This document shows positions 41,638-52,072 of a stretch of DNA of 64,000 bases, piece after piece (within the stretch, counting starts at the first letter, position 1; every line of letters begins with the position of its first letter). The notes under the pieces are model-generated. The model was not told the origin of the DNA. It did not search any database and saw only the letters and a list, made by a program, of their open reading frames with translations. The position numbers and the translations under genes are program-made. Origin of the DNA: Massilia psychrophila (lineage in GTDB: Bacteria > Pseudomonadota > Gammaproteobacteria > Burkholderiales > Burkholderiaceae_D); the NCBI RefSeq assembly GCF_002760665.1, contig NZ_PDOB01000007.1, forward strand, positions 1 to 64,000, in the 5' to 3' direction.

Positions 41638-41874
41638 TTGGCTACTACACCAGAACTGATCCACAGCTACATCAGCGCCGGGCTCGAATGCACCCATCTC
41701 GAGGTGGACGGCGACGGCCAGCACTTCAACGCCATCATCGTGTCAAACGCGTTTGCCGGCAAGCGCCCGATCCAGCGCCACCAGATCGTCTACGCCGCGC
41801 TGGGCGACCGGATGCGCGAGGAAATCCACGCGCTGTCGATGAAAACGCTCACCCCAGAAGAATATCAAGGATAA
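41638..41874 (+). CDS. BolA/IbaG family protein
   Basis: A 78-residue BolA-fold protein ([23 protein letters not shown], then [12 protein letters not shown]-like segment and [14 protein letters not shown]). The TTG at 41638 is chosen because GGAG (41628-41631) lies 6 bases upstream. Family members bind monothiol glutaredoxins and share [2Fe-2S] clusters; a grxD is at 19609-19920. It ends 2 bases before murA, an arrangement shared with E. coli, where the ibaG gene also precedes murA. Confidence 0.9.
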   Translation: MATTPELIHSYISAGLECTHLEVDGDGQHFNAIIVSNAFAGKRPIQRHQIVYAALGDRMREEIHALSMKTLTPEEYQG

Positions 41875-41876
41875 CC

Positions 41877-43127
41877 ATGGACAAGCTCCAGATTGTCGGC
41901 GGCAAGCGCCTTGATGGCGACATCACCATTTCAGGCGCCAAGAACGCCGCCTTGCCAATCCTGTGCGCCGCCCTGTTGACCGCGGACGACCTTGAACTGT
42001 CGAACGTGCCGCACCTGCACGACGTCAAGACCATGCTCAAACTGCTGGCCCAGACCGGGCTGACGGTGCAACAGGATGGCGAGACGGTAATCCTCAATGG
42101 CGGCGCCATCGATACCCTCGAGGCGCCTTATGAACTGGTGAAAACCATGCGTGCCTCCATTTTGGTACTGGGGCCGTTGCTGGCGCGCTTCGGCCAGGCC
42201 AAGGTATCGCTGCCGGGCGGCTGCGCCATCGGCTCGCGCCCGGTCGACCAGCACATCAAAGGCCTGGAAGCACTCGGCGCCGAGATCACCATCGAAGCCG
42301 GCTACATCTACGCCAAATGCGCCAAGCTGAAAGGCGCGCGCATCCGCACTGAAATGATTACCGTCACCGGCACCGAGAACCTGCTGATGGCGGCCACCCT
42401 GGCCGACGGCGAAACCGTGCTGGAGAACGCCGCCCAGGAACCGGAAGTCACCGATCTGGCCAATCTGCTGGTGAAGATGGGCGCAAAAATCGACGGTATC
42501 GGCACCGGGCGCCTGGTGATCCAGGGCGTGCCGTCGCTGCATGGCGCCAGCCACGCGGTCATTTCCGACCGCATCGAGGCGGCCACGTTCCTGTGCGCGG
42601 TGGCGGCCACCGGCGGCGACATCCTGCTCAGGAACACCCGTACCGACATCATGGACGCGGGCCTCGACAAACTGCGCGAAATCGGCCTTGTGATGGACAT
42701 CAAGGCCGATTCGATCCGCGCCACCATGGCAGGCCGTCCGCGTCCGGTGACGTTGTCGACCACCGAGTATCCGGGCTTTCCGACCGACATGCAGGCCCAG
42801 TTCATGGCCGTCAACAGCATCGCCGACGGCGCCAGCCGCGTCACCGAGACGATTTTCGAGAACCGCTTCATGCACGTGCAGGAGATGAACCGCCTCGGCG
42901 CACACATCAGGATCGACGGCCACACCGCCAGCATCACCGGCGTGGCGCGGCTCGTCGGCGCGCCCGTGATGGCGACCGACCTGCGCGCGTCCGCCTCGCT
43001 GGTGATCGCCGCCATGGCCGCCGAAGGCACCACCGTCATCGAGCGTATCTACCATCTCGACCGTGGCTACGACCGGATGGAAGTAAAATTATCGAACGTC
43101 GGCGCCGACATCGTGCGGATCAAATGA
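41877..43127 (+). CDS. murA: UDP-N-acetylglucosamine 1-carboxyvinyltransferase
   Basis: A 416-residue enzyme for the first committed step of peptidoglycan synthesis: transfer of enolpyruvate from phosphoenolpyruvate to UDP-GlcNAc. The catalytic Cys116 sits in [15 protein letters not shown], the site attacked by fosfomycin, and N-terminal GAKNAALP binds substrate. The ATG at 41877 follows AAGGA. The stop overlaps the hisG start by 4 bases, so a cell-wall gene is translationally joined to histidine synthesis. Confidence 0.97.
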   Translation: MDKLQIVGGKRLDGDITISGAKNAALPILCAALLTADDLELSNVPHLHDVKTMLKLLAQTGLTVQQDGETVILNGGAIDTLEAPYELVKTMRASILVLGPLLARFGQAKVSLPGGCAIGSRPVDQHIKGLEALGAEITIEAGYIYAKCAKLKGARIRTEMITVTGTENLLMAATLADGETVLENAAQEPEVTDLANLLVKMGAKIDGIGTGRLVIQGVPSLHGASHAVISDRIEAATFLCAVAATGGDILLRNTRTDIMDAGLDKLREIGLVMDIKADSIRATMAGRPRPVTLSTTEYPGFPTDMQAQFMAVNSIADGASRVTETIFENRFMHVQEMNRLGAHIRIDGHTASITGVARLVGAPVMATDLRASASLVIAAMAAEGTTVIERIYHLDRGYDRMEVKLSNVGADIVRIK

Positions 43128-43816
43128 GCGCATCTTCTCCATTTGCCATCCCGGCCAGCGGCCAACTGATCCTGGCGCTGTCGAAAGGGCGCATTTTCGA
43201 CGACACCTTGCCGCTGCTGGCGGCGGCTGGCATTGTCGTCACCGAAGACCCGGAGACGTCGCGTAAGCTGATCCTCGCCACCAACGACCCGAACGTGCGC
43301 GTCATCATCGTGCGCGCCTCCGACGTGCCGACGTACGTGCAGTACGGCGCCGCCGACTTCGGCGTGGCCGGCAAGGACGTGCTGATGGAGCATGGCGGCG
43401 AAGGGCTGTACCAGCCGATCGACCTGAAAATTGCCGCCTGCCGCATGTCGGTGGCGGTGAACGCCGGCTTCGACTACGACAGCGCGGTGCGCCAGGGCGC
43501 GCGCTTGCGCGTGGCCACCAAGTTCGTGCAAACGGCGCGCGAGCACTTTGCCGCCAAAGGCGTGCACGTCGACCTGATCAAGTTGTACGGCTCGATGGAG
43601 CTGGCGCCCCTGGTCGGCCTGTCCGACGCCATTGTCGACGTTGTCTCGACCGGCAATACGCTGCGCGCCAACAACCTGGTCGAAGTCGAAACCATCATGC
43701 AGATTTCGTCGCGCCTGATCGTCAACCAGGCTGCGTTAAAACTCAAGCGCGAACGGCTCCAACCCATCCTTGACGCGTTCGAACGCGCGTCCTCGGCGAT
43801 CCCCTCCACACTGTAA
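43124..43816 (+). CDS. hisG: ATP phosphoribosyltransferase, short form
   Basis: A 230-residue enzyme that starts histidine synthesis by joining ATP and [22 protein letters not shown] and the PRPP-binding [15 protein letters not shown] are clear. It lacks the C-terminal ACT-like regulatory domain of the 300-residue long form, so it should need the HisZ subunit for activity and feedback control. hisZ is not in the window and must be elsewhere. It overlaps murA by 4 bases. Confidence 0.96.
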   Translation: MSASSPFAIPASGQLILALSKGRIFDDTLPLLAAAGIVVTEDPETSRKLILATNDPNVRVIIVRASDVPTYVQYGAADFGVAGKDVLMEHGGEGLYQPIDLKIAACRMSVAVNAGFDYDSAVRQGARLRVATKFVQTAREHFAAKGVHVDLIKLYGSMELAPLVGLSDAIVDVVSTGNTLRANNLVEVETIMQISSRLIVNQAALKLKRERLQPILDAFERASSAIPSTL

Positions 43817-43829
43817 GGCTGATTCCACC

Positions 43830-45170
43830 ATGTCGCTACTGATCCGCAAGCTCGATTCCACGCAAGACGGTTTCCGCCAGAAGCTCGATGCGCTGCTGGC
43901 CTTCGAGGCGTCGACCGACGACGCCATCGAAGCGGCGGTGACGACGATCCTGCACGACGTCAAACAGCGCGGCGACGCCGCCGTGCTGGAATACACCAAC
44001 AAGTTTGATCGTATTCCCGGCGGCGGCGCAGCCGGCATGGCCCAATTCGACATTGGCCAGGCCGAACTCGATGCCGCGCTTGCCGGCCTGCCGGAAGCGC
44101 AACGCGCCGCGCTGCAGACGGCCGCCGAACGGATCCGCGTCTTCCACGAACGTCAAAAGCAGGAGCTGCAAGGCTTCAGCTACACCGAGCCGGACGGCAC
44201 CGTGCTGGGGCAGCGCATCACGCCGCTCGACCGGGTCGGCATCTACGTCCCCGGCGGCAAGGCGGCTTATCCCTCGTCGGTGCTGATGAACGCGATTCCC
44301 GCCAAGGTCGCCGGCGTGGCCGAAATCATCATGGTGGTACCGACCCCGGACGGCGTCAAGAACCAGATGGTGCTGGCCGCCGCCGCAATTGCCGGCGTCA
44401 CGCGGGTGATCACCATCGGCGGCGCGCAAGCCGTCGGCGCGCTGGCCTACGGTACTGCGACAATTGGCGCGGTCGACAAGATCGTCGGCCCCGGCAACGC
44501 GTATGTTGCCGCCGCCAAGCGCCGCGTGTTCGGTACTGTCGGCATCGACATGATCGCCGGTCCGTCCGAAATCCTGGTGCTGTGCGATGGCACCACCGAC
44601 CCGGACTGGGTGGCGATGGACTTGTTTTCGCAGGCCGAGCACGACGAACTGGCGCAAGCCATCATGCTGTGCCCGGACGCCGATTACATTGCGCAGGTGG
44701 AGGCGAGCATCGACAAGCTGCTGCCGACGATGCCGCGCCAAAGCGTCATCCGCACGTCGCTGCTTGAGCGCGGCGCGCTGATCAAGGTGCGCGACATGAT
44801 GGAAGCCTGCGAGATCGCCAATGCGATTGCCGCCGAACACCTCGAAATTTCGGCCGAGAACCCGCAGCAGTGGGCCGACCTGATCCGCCACGCCGGCGCC
44901 ATGTTCCTTGGCCGCTTCTCGTCCGAGTCGCTGGGCGATTACTGCTGCGGTCCGAACCACGTGCTGCCGACCTCGCGCACGGCGCGCTTCTCGTCGCCGC
45001 TGGGCGTGTACGATTTTCAGAAGCGCTCGTCGATCCTGTACGTGTCCGAAGCCGGTGCCCAGACGCTCGGCCTAATCGCGGCCGAACTGGCGTATGGTGA
45101 AGGCTTGCAGGCGCATGCCCGCAGTGCCGAGTTGCGGCTTCAACCGGTACGTTTCAAGCAACCGTCATGA
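43830..45170 (+). CDS. hisD: histidinol dehydrogenase
   Basis: A 446-residue zinc enzyme that oxidises histidinol to histidine using two NAD. Typical segments are [22 protein letters not shown], read in two halves, [29 protein letters not shown] and [10 protein letters not shown] with metal and catalytic His. The ATG at 43830 begins the family sequence. Its last 4 bases overlap the methyltransferase start. Confidence 0.97.
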   Translation: MSLLIRKLDSTQDGFRQKLDALLAFEASTDDAIEAAVTTILHDVKQRGDAAVLEYTNKFDRIPGGGAAGMAQFDIGQAELDAALAGLPEAQRAALQTAAERIRVFHERQKQELQGFSYTEPDGTVLGQRITPLDRVGIYVPGGKAAYPSSVLMNAIPAKVAGVAEIIMVVPTPDGVKNQMVLAAAAIAGVTRVITIGGAQAVGALAYGTATIGAVDKIVGPGNAYVAAAKRRVFGTVGIDMIAGPSEILVLCDGTTDPDWVAMDLFSQAEHDELAQAIMLCPDADYIAQVEASIDKLLPTMPRQSVIRTSLLERGALIKVRDMMEACEIANAIAAEHLEISAENPQQWADLIRHAGAMFLGRFSSESLGDYCCGPNHVLPTSRTARFSSPLGVYDFQKRSSILYVSEAGAQTLGLIAAELAYGEGLQAHARSAELRLQPVRFKQPS

Positions 45171-45982
45171 GCGACTGGCGCAACCGGGTCTTCTGCGAAG
45201 ATGCGCTGGACGGCCTGGCGCGCGTTCCGGACGGCTCGGTCGACCTGATCCTGACCGACCCGCCCTACAACCTGGGCAAGGACTACGGCAACGACTCGGA
45301 CCAGCAAAGCGTGGCCGATTTCCTGGCCTGGACCGAACAGTGGGTCGACAAGGCGCTGCCGAAGTTAAAGGCCAACGGCAGCCTGTACATTTTTTCGACC
45401 TGGCGCTTTTCGCCGGAGATTTTCGTCATGCTCAAGCAGCGCATGACGATGATGAACGAAATCATCTGGGACCGCCGGGTGCCGTCGATGGGCGGCAGCG
45501 TGCGCAGCTTCACGTCGGTGCACGACACCGTCGGTTTTTTTGTCAATCGCAAGGATTATTACTTCGATCTCGATGCGGTGCGCATCGCCTACGACGCCGA
45601 AACGAAAAAAGCGCGCTCGCGTTCGATTTTCATCGGCGCCAAGTGGTTGGAGATCGGCTACAACCCGAAGGATTTATGGAGCGTGTCGCGCCTGCACCGC
45701 GAACATCCCGAGCGCGCCGACCACCCGACCCAAAAACCCCTCGAGATCATCGAACGGATGGTCAAGGCGTCGTGCCCGCCAGGCGGGGTCGTGCTCGACC
45801 CGTTCATGGGCAGCGGCACCACGGCGCTGGCGGCCCAGCGCTGCGGCCGCGATTTCGTCGGCTTCGAGCTCAATCCGGCGTACTGCGACATCATCGAAGC
45901 CCGGCTCGTGGCGCCTGTGCTCAAGGCCGGCGGTAAGCGTAAAAGCGTCAAGAAAATCAAGCCTGAAGAAGTTATTAGCTGA
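45167..45982 (+). CDS. solitary DNA methyltransferase, beta class
   Basis: A 271-residue S-adenosylmethionine-dependent methylase. Motif IV is [11 protein letters not shown] (31-41) and motif [10 protein letters not shown] (211-219); motif IV first, target recognition between, then motif I is the beta-class order, meaning N6-adenine or N4-cytosine methylation. [14 protein letters not shown] precedes motif I. The central part ([20 protein letters not shown], about 103-122) resembles YhdJ, which methylates adenine in ATGCAT; that specificity here is only inference. No restriction enzyme gene is nearby, so it acts alone. Its ATG overlaps the hisD stop (ATGA) and hisC follows after 10 bases, so it is expressed with the his operon. 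Position and codon use look like its neighbours, arguing against recent arrival. Confidence 0.93.
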   Translation: MSDWRNRVFCEDALDGLARVPDGSVDLILTDPPYNLGKDYGNDSDQQSVADFLAWTEQWVDKALPKLKANGSLYIFSTWRFSPEIFVMLKQRMTMMNEIIWDRRVPSMGGSVRSFTSVHDTVGFFVNRKDYYFDLDAVRIAYDAETKKARSRSIFIGAKWLEIGYNPKDLWSVSRLHREHPERADHPTQKPLEIIERMVKASCPPGGVVLDPFMGSGTTALAAQRCGRDFVGFELNPAYCDIIEARLVAPVLKAGGKRKSVKKIKPEEVIS

Positions 45983-45992
45983 GAAAGCCACC

Positions 45993-47081
45993 ATGTCATT
46001 CATCGACCAACTGATCAGCAACACCATCCGCGCCGACGTGCGCGCCGCCAGCAGCTACAAGGTGGCCGACAGGCCCGGTTTCCTCAAGCTCGACGCGATG
46101 GAAAACCCGTACCAGCTGCCGGCGCCGCTGCGCGCCGAACTGGCGACGCGGCTGGCCAAGGCCGAGCTGAACCGCTACCCGGCGTCGTACGAGGCCCTCA
46201 AACAGGCAGTCTGCGCCAAGCTGGGCGTGCCGCCGGACTACGGCGTCATCCTCGGCAACGGCTCGGACGAACTGATTTCGCTGATCGCCACCGCCACAGC
46301 ACGCCAAGACCGCCGCGCTGTCATCCTGGCGCCGACGCCGGCTTTTGTCATGTACCAGCGCTCGGCCCAGTTCGCCGGCATGGATTTTATCGGCGTGCCC
46401 TTGAACAGCGACTTCACGCTCGACATGCCGGCCATGCTGGCGGCCATCGCGCTGCATAAACCGTCGGTGCTGTTTCTGGCCTATCCGAACAACCCAACTG
46501 GCAACCTGTACGATGCCGCCGACATGGCCGAGCTGATCGATGCGCTGGGCGACACCGGCATCGCCGTCGTTGACGAAGCCTACGAGCCGTTCGCCCGCAC
46601 CAGCTTCATGGCCCACCTGCCGGAGTTCGACAACCTGGTGGTGATGCGCACCCTGTCCAAGCTGGGCCTGGCCGGCATCCGGCTCGGCTACATGTCGGCC
46701 GCGCCCGCGCTGCTGGCCGAGTTCGAGAAAGTGCGCCCGCCCTACAACATCAACGTGCTGACGATGATTGCGGCCGAATTCGCGCTCGAGCATCTGGACG
46801 TGCTCGAAGCCCAGGCGGTCAAGATCAATGCCGCCCGCACGGAACTAGCGGCGGAACTGGCGCTGTTGCCCGGTGTCGAAGTGTTTCCATCGGCGGCAAA
46901 TTTCCTGCTGTTCCGGGTGAAAAACGCCGACGATACGTGCGAGAAACTATTAGCTGCCAAGGTGCTGGTCAAGAATTTGGGTAAAATGGGGCCGCTGGCA
47001 CATTGTATTCGCGTCACCGTCAGCACGCCTGAAGAGAATTCCGCATTTTTGACTGCCCTCCGGGCAGCGCTGAAACCATAG
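45993..47081 (+). CDS. hisC: histidinol-phosphate aminotransferase
   Basis: A 362-residue PLP enzyme converting imidazole acetol phosphate and glutamate to histidinol phosphate. The PLP Lys is in [14 protein letters not shown] (about 225-238), with NPNNPTGN ([11 protein letters not shown]) and DEAYEPF upstream as cofactor contacts. The ATG at 45993 starts the family sequence directly after the methyltransferase gene. Confidence 0.96.
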   Translation: MSFIDQLISNTIRADVRAASSYKVADRPGFLKLDAMENPYQLPAPLRAELATRLAKAELNRYPASYEALKQAVCAKLGVPPDYGVILGNGSDELISLIATATARQDRRAVILAPTPAFVMYQRSAQFAGMDFIGVPLNSDFTLDMPAMLAAIALHKPSVLFLAYPNNPTGNLYDAADMAELIDALGDTGIAVVDEAYEPFARTSFMAHLPEFDNLVVMRTLSKLGLAGIRLGYMSAAPALLAEFEKVRPPYNINVLTMIAAEFALEHLDVLEAQAVKINAARTELAAELALLPGVEVFPSAANFLLFRVKNADDTCEKLLAAKVLVKNLGKMGPLAHCIRVTVSTPEENSAFLTALRAALKP

Positions 47082-47091
47082 AGCACCGTCC

Positions 47092-47682
47092 ATGACCCGC
47101 ACCGCAGAAATTACCCGCAACACCAACGAGACGCAAATCCGCGTCGCGATCAACCTCGACGGCACCGGCCAGCAAAAGCTGAACACCGGCGTGCCCTTCC
47201 TCGACCACATGCTCGACCAGATCGCCCGCCACGGCTTGATCGACCTCGACATCGAATGCGTCGGCGACCTGCACATCGACGCCCACCACACCGTCGAAGA
47301 CACCGGCATCACGCTCGGCATGGCGTTCGCCAAGGCGATCGGCGACAAGAAAGGCATCCGCCGCTACGGGCATGCGTATGTACCGCTCGACGAAGCACTG
47401 TCGCGCGTGGTGATCGACTTTTCCGGCCGCCCGGGCCTGGAAATGCACGTGCCGTGGAAGCGCTCGATGATCGGCAGTTTCGACGTCGACCTGGCGCACG
47501 AATTTTTCCAGGGCTTCGTCAATCACGCACTGGTGTCGCTGCACATCGATAACCTGCGCGGCGAAAACGCCCACCACCAGTGCGAAACCGTGTTCAAGGC
47601 GTTCGGCCGCGCGCTGCGCATGGCCACCGAACTCGATGCGCGTTCGGCCGGCACCATTCCATCGACCAAAGGCAGCCTGTGA
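47092..47682 (+). CDS. hisB: imidazoleglycerol-phosphate dehydratase
   Basis: A 196-residue monofunctional dehydratase, without the phosphatase domain of enterobacterial HisB. The metal-binding His groups are [24 protein letters not shown] and [10 protein letters not shown]. It makes imidazole acetol phosphate for HisC. A histidinol phosphatase must therefore be supplied by another gene, which is not visible in this window. Confidence 0.97.
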   Translation: MTRTAEITRNTNETQIRVAINLDGTGQQKLNTGVPFLDHMLDQIARHGLIDLDIECVGDLHIDAHHTVEDTGITLGMAFAKAIGDKKGIRRYGHAYVPLDEALSRVVIDFSGRPGLEMHVPWKRSMIGSFDVDLAHEFFQGFVNHALVSLHIDNLRGENAHHQCETVFKAFGRALRMATELDARSAGTIPSTKGSL

Positions 47683-47707
47683 GAATGACCTGCGCGACGT
47701 CGCCATC

Positions 47708-48346
47708 ATGAATAAAATTGTCGTCGTCGATTACGGCATGGGCAACCTGCGTTCGGTAGCGCAGGCCTTGCGCGCGGTCGCACCGGAAGCGGAGGTGCTC
47801 ATCTCCGGCACCCCACAAGACATCGACAGCGCCGACCGCCTGGTACTGCCGGGCCAGGGCGCGATGCGCGACTGCATGCTCAGCCTGCGCGAATCGGGCG
47901 TGCTCGACGCGCTGTTGCGCGCTTCCAGGACGCGCCCGATGATGGGCGTGTGCGTCGGCGAGCAGATGCTGTTCGAGCGCAGCGAGGAAGCCGACACTGC
48001 CGGCCTGGGGCTACTGCCAGGCCGCGTGGTGCGCTTCCAGCTCGACGGCCAGCTGCAGGCCGACGGCTCGCGCTTCAAGGTGCCGCAGATGGGCTGGAAC
48101 CGGGTCAGGCAGCTGCGCAGCCACCCGGTGTGGGAAGGCATCGACGACGACGCCTACTTCTATTTCGTGCACAGCTACTATGTCGACCCGGTCGACCCGG
48201 CCGACGCGATCGGCGAAACCGATTACGGCGCGCCGTTTTGCAGCGCGGTGGCACGCGATAACATCGTCGCCACCCAGTTCCACCCTGAAAAAAGCGCGGC
48301 CGCAGGCCTGCGCCTGTATAAAAATTTCGTTCACTGGAAGCCGTAG
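47708..48346 (+). CDS. hisH: imidazole glycerol phosphate synthase, glutaminase subunit
   Basis: A 212-residue class I amidotransferase that releases ammonia from glutamine for HisF. The catalytic Cys is in [10 protein letters not shown] (about residue 83), and His-Glu in TQFHPEKS near the end. [11 protein letters not shown] at the N-terminus and the start ATG at 47708 fit the family. It lies 25 bases after hisB. Confidence 0.97.
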   Translation: MNKIVVVDYGMGNLRSVAQALRAVAPEAEVLISGTPQDIDSADRLVLPGQGAMRDCMLSLRESGVLDALLRASRTRPMMGVCVGEQMLFERSEEADTAGLGLLPGRVVRFQLDGQLQADGSRFKVPQMGWNRVRQLRSHPVWEGIDDDAYFYFVHSYYVDPVDPADAIGETDYGAPFCSAVARDNIVATQFHPEKSAAAGLRLYKNFVHWKP

Positions 48347-48414
48347 CTTTTCGCTCCCGCGCTTCCATACAACTGACCCACCTAACCGCCACTTAACCGA
48401 TAACCGACACGACC

Positions 48415-49203
48415 ATGCTGCTCATTCCTGCCATCGACCTGAAAGACGGTCACTGCGTTCGCCTCAAACAGGGCGATATGGAACTTGCCACCGTCTTCTC
48501 CGAAGACCCCGCCGAGATGGCCCTGCACTGGCTCAAAAAGGGCGCGCGGCGGCTGCACCTGGTCGACCTGAACGGCGCTTTTGCCGGCAAGCCGAAGAAC
48601 GAAGCGGCCGTCAAATCGATCCTGCAAGTGGTGCAAGAGTTCGCCCTCGATAACGATATCGACGAGATCCCGGTGCAGCTGGGCGGCGGCATCCGCGACC
48701 TCGACACCATCGAGCGCTACCTCGACGACGGCATCACCTACATCATCGTCGGCACCGCCGCGGTGAAAAACCCCGGCTTTTTGCACGACGCCTGCGGCGC
48801 CTTCCCGGGCCACATCATCGTCGGCCTCGACGCGCGCGACGGCAAGGTCGCAACCGACGGCTGGAGCAAGATGAGCGGCCACGACGTGACGGACCTGGCA
48901 AAAAAATTCGAAGGCTACGGCATCGAGTCGATCATCTACACCGACATCGGCCGCGACGGCATGATGGGCGGCGTCAACATCGAAGCGACCGTCAAGCTGG
49001 CGCAATCGGTGCGCATCCCGGTCATCGCCTCGGGCGGGGTGCATAACCTGAAAGACGTCGAAGACCTGTGCGCGGTGCAGGAAGAGGGCATCGAAGGCGT
49101 CATCTGCGGGCGCTCGATCTACGAAGGCACGCTCGACCTGGCGCAAGCCCAGCTGCGCGCCGACGAGCTTTCCGGCGACGCCGGAGCCGGGGTTGGGGTA
49201 TAA
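48415..49203 (+). CDS. hisA: phosphoribosyl-formimino-AICAR isomerase
   Basis: A 262-residue TIM barrel catalysing the Amadori isomerisation of ProFAR. Asp in [14 protein letters not shown] (about residue 8) and Asp in [12 protein letters not shown] are the catalytic pair; [12 protein letters not shown] and CGRSIYEG bind phosphate. It is separated from hisH by 68 bases, the largest gap within the his genes. Confidence 0.97.
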   Translation: MLLIPAIDLKDGHCVRLKQGDMELATVFSEDPAEMALHWLKKGARRLHLVDLNGAFAGKPKNEAAVKSILQVVQEFALDNDIDEIPVQLGGGIRDLDTIERYLDDGITYIIVGTAAVKNPGFLHDACGAFPGHIIVGLDARDGKVATDGWSKMSGHDVTDLAKKFEGYGIESIIYTDIGRDGMMGGVNIEATVKLAQSVRIPVIASGGVHNLKDVEDLCAVQEEGIEGVICGRSIYEGTLDLAQAQLRADELSGDAGAGVGV

Positions 49204-49208
49204 AGCGC

Positions 49209-49970
49209 ATGCTCGCCAAACGCATCATTCCTTGCCTCGACGTCACTGACGGGCGCGTCGTCAAAGGCGTCAATTTCACCGAGCTGCGCGACGCCGGCGA
49301 CCCGGTCGAAATCGCCCGCCGCTACGACGGCCAGGGCGCCGACGAGATCACTTTTCTCGACATCACGGCATCCAGCGACGACCGCGACCTGATATTGCAC
49401 ATCATCGAAGCGGTGGCCAATACCGTATTCATCCCGCTCACCGTCGGCGGCGGCGTGCGCCGGGTCGAGGACGTGCGCCGGCTTTTGAATGCCGGCGCCG
49501 ACAAGGTCAGCATGAACACCTCGGCGGTAACCAATCCCGAACTGGTGTTCGAAGCGTCGCAAAAATACGGCTCGCAGTGCATCGTGGTGGCGATCGACGC
49601 CAAAGAGGTCGCGCCCGGCAAATGGGAAGTATTTACGCATGGCGGGCGCCGTGCCACCGGCCTGGACGCCATCAAATGGGCGCAGAACATGGAGCGGCTC
49701 GGCGCCGGCGAAATCCTGCTTACCAGCATGGACCGCGACGGCACCAAGATCGGCTTCGACCTGGGTCTCACGCGCGGCGTGTCGGACGCGGTCGGCATTC
49801 CGGTGATCGCCTCGGGTGGCGTCGGCGGCCTGCAGGACCTGGCCGATGGCATCAAGCTCGGGCACGCCGACGCGGTGCTGGCCGCCAGCATTTTCCACTA
49901 CGCTCACCACACGGTGCAGGAAGCGAAGCGCTTCATGGCCGCGCAGGGCATCCCGATGCGCCTCGACTAA
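49209..49970 (+). CDS. hisF: imidazole glycerol phosphate synthase, cyclase subunit
   Basis: A 253-residue TIM barrel that with HisH makes imidazole glycerol phosphate and [24 protein letters not shown] holds the first catalytic Asp, and [13 protein letters not shown] the second. The start at 49209 is 5 bases after hisA ends. Confidence 0.97.
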   Translation: MLAKRIIPCLDVTDGRVVKGVNFTELRDAGDPVEIARRYDGQGADEITFLDITASSDDRDLILHIIEAVANTVFIPLTVGGGVRRVEDVRRLLNAGADKVSMNTSAVTNPELVFEASQKYGSQCIVVAIDAKEVAPGKWEVFTHGGRRATGLDAIKWAQNMERLGAGEILLTSMDRDGTKIGFDLGLTRGVSDAVGIPVIASGGVGGLQDLADGIKLGHADAVLAASIFHYAHHTVQEAKRFMAAQGIPMRLD

Positions 49971-49981
49971 AGGAACCCCGC

Positions 49982-50422
49982 ATGACAACCATAGCCATCA
50001 CCGCCAACAACGCCAAGTGGCTCAAGAAAGTGCGCTGGGACGAACACGGCCTGGTGCCGGTGATCGCGCAGGAAGCGGCGACGGGCGACGTCTTGATGTT
50101 CGCCTGGATGAACCGCGACGCGTTGTACAAAACCGTCGAACTGGGCGAGGCCGTGTACTGGAGCCGCTCGCGCAAAAAGCTGTGGCACAAGGGAGAAGAG
50201 TCCGGCCACGTGCAGAAGGTGCTCGAGATCCGGCTCGACTGCGACGAAGACGTGGTGCTGCTGAAAATCGACCAGGCCGGCGCCATCGCCTGCCATACGG
50301 GCCGTCATTCGTGCTTTTACCAAAAATTCGACGGCGAAGCGCTAGGGGGCGACTGGCAGGCCGTCGATCCGGTATTGAAAAATCCGGAGTCCATTTATAC
50401 TCAACCGAAGACCAAGAAATAA
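49982..50422 (+). CDS. hisI: phosphoribosyl-AMP cyclohydrolase
   Basis: A 146-residue zinc enzyme for the third step of the pathway. [24 protein letters not shown], read in two parts, and [11 protein letters not shown] carry metal-binding residues; the zinc Cys lie in [10 protein letters not shown] with Cys in the preceding segment. It is monofunctional, with hisE as a separate gene 10 bases further on. AAGGAA precedes the ATG. Confidence 0.97.
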   Translation: MTTIAITANNAKWLKKVRWDEHGLVPVIAQEAATGDVLMFAWMNRDALYKTVELGEAVYWSRSRKKLWHKGEESGHVQKVLEIRLDCDEDVVLLKIDQAGAIACHTGRHSCFYQKFDGEALGGDWQAVDPVLKNPESIYTQPKTKK

Positions 50423-50432
50423 GCGTGACCCT

Positions 50433-50804
50433 ATGAGCGTGACCCTGAACCGCCTGGCTGCCGTGATCGAATCGCGCAAGATCGAAAACGGCGGCGATCC
50501 CGACAAATCGTACGTCTCGCGCCTGTTCGCCAAGGGCGACGACGCGATCCTGAAAAAAATCGGCGAGGAAGCCACCGAAACGGTGATGGCGGCAAAAGAC
50601 GCGCGGGTCGACGGCGACACGTCGAAAGTGCTTTACGAGTGCGCCGACCTGTGGTTCCACTCGCTGGTGATGCTGGCCCAGTTCAACCTGACGCCGCAGC
50701 AGGTGCTCGACGAACTGGCGCGCCGTGAAGGCATTTCCGGCATCGAAGAAAAAGCCGCCCGCAAGGACGAACCGCGCGACGCGCTTGACACCGACAAGCA
50801 TTAA
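50433..50804 (+). CDS. hisE: phosphoribosyl-ATP pyrophosphohydrolase
   Basis: A 123-residue all-helical MazG-like pyrophosphatase for the second step of the pathway. [16 protein letters not shown] and [14 protein letters not shown] carry the Glu and Asp metal ligands. The last 20 residues are charged and beyond the core. It is the final biosynthetic gene of the his cluster. Confidence 0.96.
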   Translation: MSVTLNRLAAVIESRKIENGGDPDKSYVSRLFAKGDDAILKKIGEEATETVMAAKDARVDGDTSKVLYECADLWFHSLVMLAQFNLTPQQVLDELARREGISGIEEKAARKDEPRDALDTDKH

Positions 50805-50834
50805 ATTAAACAATCAATTGGTCCGGAGCCTGAC

Positions 50835-51206
50835 GTGGAAAACTGCCTGTTTTGCAAGATCGCTTCAAAACAAATCCCGTCGTCGGTGGTGTACGAGGAC
50901 GACGACCTGATGGCGTTCAAGGACATCCATCCGGCCGCGCCGGTGCACTTGCTGGTGATCCCGAAAATTCACCTGGCAACGCTGTCCGAATGCGACGCCA
51001 GCCATGCCGGCCTGCTGGGCAAGATGCTGGCGCTGGTGCCGCGGCTGGCCGCAGAGAATGGCTGCGCCGTTACTTATGATGCCGACGGCACGCCGGGCGG
51101 CGGCTTCAAGACGATGATCAATAGCGGCCCTGACGGCGGACAAGAGGTGTACCATCTTCACCTGCACCTGTACGGCGGGGCCCGCCCTTGGCGGGGCCAG
51201 CGCTGA
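50835..51206 (+). CDS. HIT family hydrolase (HinT-like)
   Basis: A 123-residue histidine-triad protein that hydrolyses nucleoside phosphoramidates such as AMP-lysine. The triad reads HLHLHLYGG (about 106-114), and CLFCKIASKQIPSSVVYEDD at the start carries the two Cys usual in this group. The GTG at 50835 is the likely start. It sits between hisE and tatA, a common betaproteobacterial arrangement. Confidence 0.95.
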   Translation: MENCLFCKIASKQIPSSVVYEDDDLMAFKDIHPAAPVHLLVIPKIHLATLSECDASHAGLLGKMLALVPRLAAENGCAVTYDADGTPGGGFKTMINSGPDGGQEVYHLHLHLYGGARPWRGQR

Positions 51207-51293
51207 TACGGGGCACGAACGTCGCGCTTCGTCTATACTGGTGCGGACAATTCCACGAATTCAAGGCGCGCTGCGCCGGGCAAGGAGAATAGC

Positions 51294-51524
51294 ATGGGTT
51301 CAATGAGTATTTGGCACTGGGTGATCGTACTGGTGGTGGTGATGCTGGTGTTCGGCACCAAAAAAATCAGCAACATGGGTTCCGACATCGGCAAGGCCGT
51401 CAAGGGCTTCAAAGACGGCGTCAAGGGTAGTGAAGAAGAGAAATCAGGCGTCGTCGTGCCACCTTCCCAGGTTGCCGACAAGACCACCATCGACGTCGAG
51501 ACGAAAGAGAAAACCAAGTTCTGA
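51294..51524 (+). CDS. tatA: Sec-independent translocase subunit TatA
   Basis: A 76-residue protein with one N-terminal membrane helix ([15 protein letters not shown]), the hinge GTKKISN and an amphipathic helix [16 protein letters not shown], followed by an acidic tail. It forms the pore-like assembly for folded proteins. AAGGAG lies 7 bases before the ATG at 51294. The S66 peptidase at 3548 is a likely client. Confidence 0.96.
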   Translation: MGSMSIWHWVIVLVVVMLVFGTKKISNMGSDIGKAVKGFKDGVKGSEEEKSGVVVPPSQVADKTTIDVETKEKTKF

Positions 51525-51574
51525 CGCGCCGCGCCTTAGCTCTGCGGGCGCACGTTGATTAACTTTGCCCATCC

Positions 51575-52072
51575 ATGATCGACCTTGGACTTTCCAAACT
51601 CGCCATCATTGGCGTCGTCGCGCTGATTGTCATCGGACCCGAGAAGCTGCCCAAGGTGGCGCGGATGGTCGGGTCGCTGTACGGCCGTGCCCAGCGCTAC
51701 CTGCACGAAATCAAATCCGAAGTAAGCCGCGAAATCGAACTCGACGAACTGCGCAACCTGCAAAAGGAAGTGTCGGAAGCGGCGCATTCGATCAAGGCCG
51801 ATGTCGAACATTCGATTGCCCAGGATTTCGACGACGTCGAAGCGTCATGGCGCGGCCACATCTCAGACGACAGTGCCAGCGACAAGGTAGCGGCGAGCAT
51901 GTTCGGCCTCAAGCGCAAGGCGCGCGACTTCCGCCGCAAGAAGCTCATGCGTAACTCCGCCGTTCCAGGCTGGTACAAGCAGCGCCACGGCGGCAAGACG
52001 CACGTCATGTCGGGCGCGGCGCGCGTCAAGAAATTCCGTCCACACGGCTCCACATTCTCTTCCTTCTTCTAA
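51575..52072 (+). CDS. tatB: Sec-independent translocase subunit TatB
   Basis: A 165-residue protein with membrane helix LAIIGVVALIVIGPEKLP and a long charged amphipathic region (RYLHEIKSEVSREIELDELR), the part that works with TatC in signal recognition. The tail is basic (KLMRNSAVPGWYKQRHGGK). Its stop overlaps the tatC start by one base. Confidence 0.95.
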   Translation: MIDLGLSKLAIIGVVALIVIGPEKLPKVARMVGSLYGRAQRYLHEIKSEVSREIELDELRNLQKEVSEAAHSIKADVEHSIAQDFDDVEASWRGHISDDSASDKVAASMFGLKRKARDFRRKKLMRNSAVPGWYKQRHGGKTHVMSGAARVKKFRPHGSTFSSFF

